Source of the DNA: SLSG01 sp964477035
GTDB lineage: Bacteria > Bacteroidota > Bacteroidia > Bacteroidales > UBA7960
Assembly (NCBI GenBank): GCA_964477035.1
Contig: CAYZCW010000010.1
Location: 31,619-95,618 of the forward strand
DNA: 64,000 bases
Reading direction: 5' to 3'
Each line of letters starts with the position of its first letter. The first letter of the stretch is position 1. Of this stretch, positions 61,981 through 64,000 are shown piece by piece. The notes beneath the pieces were generated by a model. That model made no database searches. It saw only the letters and a program-made list of their open reading frames with translations, and was not told the origin of the DNA. The translations under genes were made by a program, and so were the position numbers.

Positions 61981-64000
61981 ATGAAACCGGTCCTGCTGTT
62001 CTCAGCCCTGTTACTGATCTGGTCGTTGGGTTTGTCTGCACAGACCCCGGACGCGTCCAGCCAGGGACGCATCAGCCTGGTTTCCGGCGGATCCCTTTTT
62101 GAACAAAGCCTGTCCGAATCGGATCCCCAATGGCAAAACGTCGTCAATGCAGAGCGGCTTTCCGGCATCAGCGCCCTGGAAGCACCCACCAGTCTTGAAG
62201 GTTTGTGCGACAGGGATGAGTTTCAGTATTACGATGTGTCCGGCACGCCGGATTTCCTTATTTCCATTTCCGATGGCGTCCGGGATCTGGACTGCTGTGG
62301 CGCCACTTCGCCCCTGGGCGGCCGGTGCAGCGCCATCGTCCTGGAGATCGGCCCGGGGACCGGGTCCATCGCCATCAATATCAGTAGGGCCAACGCCACG
62401 GGCGCCCTGGGGTGGTGGCTGACCAACCTGGATGACCCGAACTTTGTCTACGGCACCTGTTCCGACGGGCCCTTTGCCAGGACGGATGTGGCCTGCCTCA
62501 GCGGGGCGGGAACCTATGTGCTGACCCTGTGCAAGCCGGGCGGCAACCAGTATACCATAGATATTATCGGTTCTGCCGCCCCGGCTGCCAATGACGATGA
62601 GGTTATGGCAGGAAGCTTTACCGACCTGGAAGCCTTTGGTTTTATTGAGAGCACCGTATCTTTTTCCCTGGCAACCGAATATCCTGAGGGCACCCCGGTT
62701 AGCCAGCCCGCCTATTATATTGATTATTTGAGCCCGGCAACAGGCTCCCTGACGCCCACCCTGAGCTGGCCCGCCGGAGAACCCATCCCGGCCAGCGGGT
62801 ATGTTTACTTCGATGTTTGTGGTGATGTGACCGCCGCCGCCGAAGAATGTATCGGAACGGGCAGCACCTACCAATGTGTCAAGATCAAGGTGCTGATCAT
62901 TCCTCCCCCGACCGCTCCGGTCAGTGGCGGAAACCAGGAGATCTGCGATGGGGAAACCATCCCCGCACTGACTGTCAGTGTCAGCGAACCCAATGTCACG
63001 GTGGATTGGTACGATGCTTCCAGCGGGGGAACCTTGCTTGCCTCCGGAACCCTGACCTATACTCCCAGCGCGGCAGGCACATACTGGGCTGAAGCCAGGA
63101 ATACCGTCTATGGCGGCGTGAGCGCCACCCGCACCGGTGTCACCCTGACGATCAATCCGCTGCCTAATGTCAGCAATACCACTGATACTTTCTGTGCAGA
63201 TTCTGAAGCAAGCAACACCGTTGCAGGGGTAGATCTGACAGATTATGAAAGCGAGATTCTGGATGATACGGGATTCAGCTTTGATTATTTTTCAGATTCC
63301 AACTTGAATTCATTGGTTGCTGATCCGGAAAATCACAACGTTTCTCATGGAGATGTTATTTATGTTCTTGTGACAAACGTTGAAACCGGTTGCGAAAACA
63401 CCGCCACCATCACCTTCACCGTGAACCCCCTGCCAGAAGCCAACGATACCTCCGACACCTTCTGTGAAGATACCGAAGGAGCGGGCACTTACGCAGGCGT
63501 GGACCTTGCGGCCTATGAAGACGACATCAACGACTCCGGGACTGTCACCTTCGGCTACTTTACCGACATGGCCATGACCATACCGGTAGCGGATCCCGCT
63601 GACCACACCGTGGCAGATGGGGACATCATCTACGTCCTGGTCAACGAAACGGCCACCGGTTGCGAAAACACCGCCACCATCACCTTCACCGTGAACCCCC
63701 TGCCAGAAGCCAACGATACCTCCGACACCTTCTGTGAAGATACCGAAGGAGCGGGCACTTACGCAGGCGTGGACCTTGCGGCCTATGAAGACGACATCAA
63801 CGACTCCGGGACTGTCACCTTCGGCTACTTTACCGACATGGCCATGACCATACCGGTAGCGGATCCCGCTGACCACACCGTGGCAGACGGGGACATCATC
63901 TACGTCCTGGTCAACGAAACGGCCACCGGTTGCGAAAACACCGCCACCATCACCTTCACCGTGAACCCCCTGCCAGAAGCCAACGATACCTCCGACACCT
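61981..64000 (+). CDS. Large secreted repeat protein, adhesin-like (3' end outside window)
   Basis: 673 codons visible, no stop before the edge. The ATG at 61981 gives a clean signal peptide (MKPVLLFSALLLIWSLGLSA); an in-frame ATG at 61885 is an alternative. Residues about 65-200 form a Cys-rich beta domain, about 300-390 an Ig-like domain (TAPVSGGNQEICDGETIPAL...WYDASSGGTLLASG), then 90-residue units with the pattern NPLPEANDTSDTFCEDTEGA and TATGCENTATITFTV, three or more in number. This build is typical of Bacteroidota cell-surface proteins exported by the type IX system with a C-terminal sorting domain, which would lie beyond the window. Confidence 0.88.
   Translation, partial: MKPVLLFSALLLIWSLGLSAQTPDASSQGRISLVSGGSLFEQSLSESDPQWQNVVNAERLSGISALEAPTSLEGLCDRDEFQYYDVSGTPDFLISISDGVRDLDCCGATSPLGGRCSAIVLEIGPGTGSIAINISRANATGALGWWLTNLDDPNFVYGTCSDGPFARTDVACLSGAGTYVLTLCKPGGNQYTIDIIGSAAPAANDDEVMAGSFTDLEAFGFIESTVSFSLATEYPEGTPVSQPAYYIDYLSPATGSLTPTLSWPAGEPIPASGYVYFDVCGDVTAAAEECIGTGSTYQCVKIKVLIIPPPTAPVSGGNQEICDGETIPALTVSVSEPNVTVDWYDASSGGTLLASGTLTYTPSAAGTYWAEARNTVYGGVSATRTGVTLTINPLPNVSNTTDTFCADSEASNTVAGVDLTDYESEILDDTGFSFDYFSDSNLNSLVADPENHNVSHGDVIYVLVTNVETGCENTATITFTVNPLPEANDTSDTFCEDTEGAGTYAGVDLAAYEDDINDSGTVTFGYFTDMAMTIPVADPADHTVADGDIIYVLVNETATGCENTATITFTVNPLPEANDTSDTFCEDTEGAGTYAGVDLAAYEDDINDSGTVTFGYFTDMAMTIPVADPADHTVADGDIIYVLVNETATGCENTATITFTVNPLPEANDTSDT
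63121..64000 (+). repeat. 270-bp tandem coding repeats in the surface protein
   Basis: 63391-63660 and 63661-63930 differ at one base only (T at 63618, C at 63888, a silent change), and the next copy, starting at 63931, is identical for the 70 nt visible. The unit before (63121-63390) has the same 270-bp length but is clearly diverged. Each unit encodes 90 residues. Confidence 0.97.

Noticed and set aside
63310..63876. 188-codon minus-strand frame within the 270-bp repeats
   Set aside because: It repeats only because the coding strand repeats; no independent evidence.

Overview
The window is a GC-rich chromosome segment from a member of the Bacteroidota, most likely class Bacteroidia. The evidence is the gene order rpsU-xer-hpf-tRNAs-tuf-trpT-secE-nusG, promoters of the Bacteroidota type (TTTG, about 19 nt, TAnnTTTG), a division penicillin-binding protein with a PASTA tail, a GldB-like lipoprotein, a glycine-lipid type acyltransferase pair, and a large secreted repeat protein of the gliding/type IX secretion kind. 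I cannot name the genus. No rRNA genes, CRISPR arrays, insertion sequences or prophage genes were seen; almost all of the window is core chromosome.

Layout. (1) 1-14.5 kb, minus strand: transcription and translation genes read rpsU, xer recombinase, hpf, tRNA-Thr/Tyr/Gly/Thr, tuf, tRNA-Trp, secE, nusG, rplK, rplA, rplJ, rplL, rpoB and rpoC (3' end cut by the window edge). (2) 14.6-17.9 kb: an unknown small protein, pssA, purS, a YraN-family protein, a peroxiredoxin and a TM2 protein. (3) 17.9-21.8 kb, minus strand: five overlapping genes for a LolA-like protein, a YidD-domain protein and three TPR-like proteins, behind one promoter with an adjoining dyad. This is the best candidate here for a poorly described system. 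(4) 22-23.5 kb: an orphan sensor kinase. (5) 23.6-29.1 kb, plus strand: GH3 enzyme, deoxynucleoside kinase, kdsB, HU-SPOR protein, trmB, alkyltransferase-like protein and a NifU-domain protein. (6) 29.1-35.3 kb: nadE with a beta-barrel gene, gldB, the GTPase ysxC and a lipid acyltransferase pair. (7) 35.5-51.2 kb: the division and cell wall (dcw) cluster from mraZ to ftsZ, without murF or ddl. (8) 51.2-61.1 kb: FKBP lipoprotein, small unknown, SRAP protein, pseudouridine synthase, AsmA-like protein, ispE, S9 peptidase and an AbgT transporter. (9) 61.1-64 kb: about 870 bp of AT-rich non-coding DNA, then a surface protein running off the edge in nearly identical 270-bp tandem repeats.

How the parts fit. 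Region 1 makes the protein synthesis and RNA polymerase machinery. Region 7 makes peptidoglycan precursors (MurE, MraY, MurD, MurG, MurC) and the divisome (FtsL, FtsI, FtsW, FtsQ, FtsA, FtsZ), with the operator of its own regulator MraZ in front. Regions 3, 5, 6 and 9 are mostly envelope functions: lipids, LPS sugar activation, outer membrane proteins, gliding and surface adhesion. Promoter calls rest on matching the Bacteroidota consensus by eye and are inferences.
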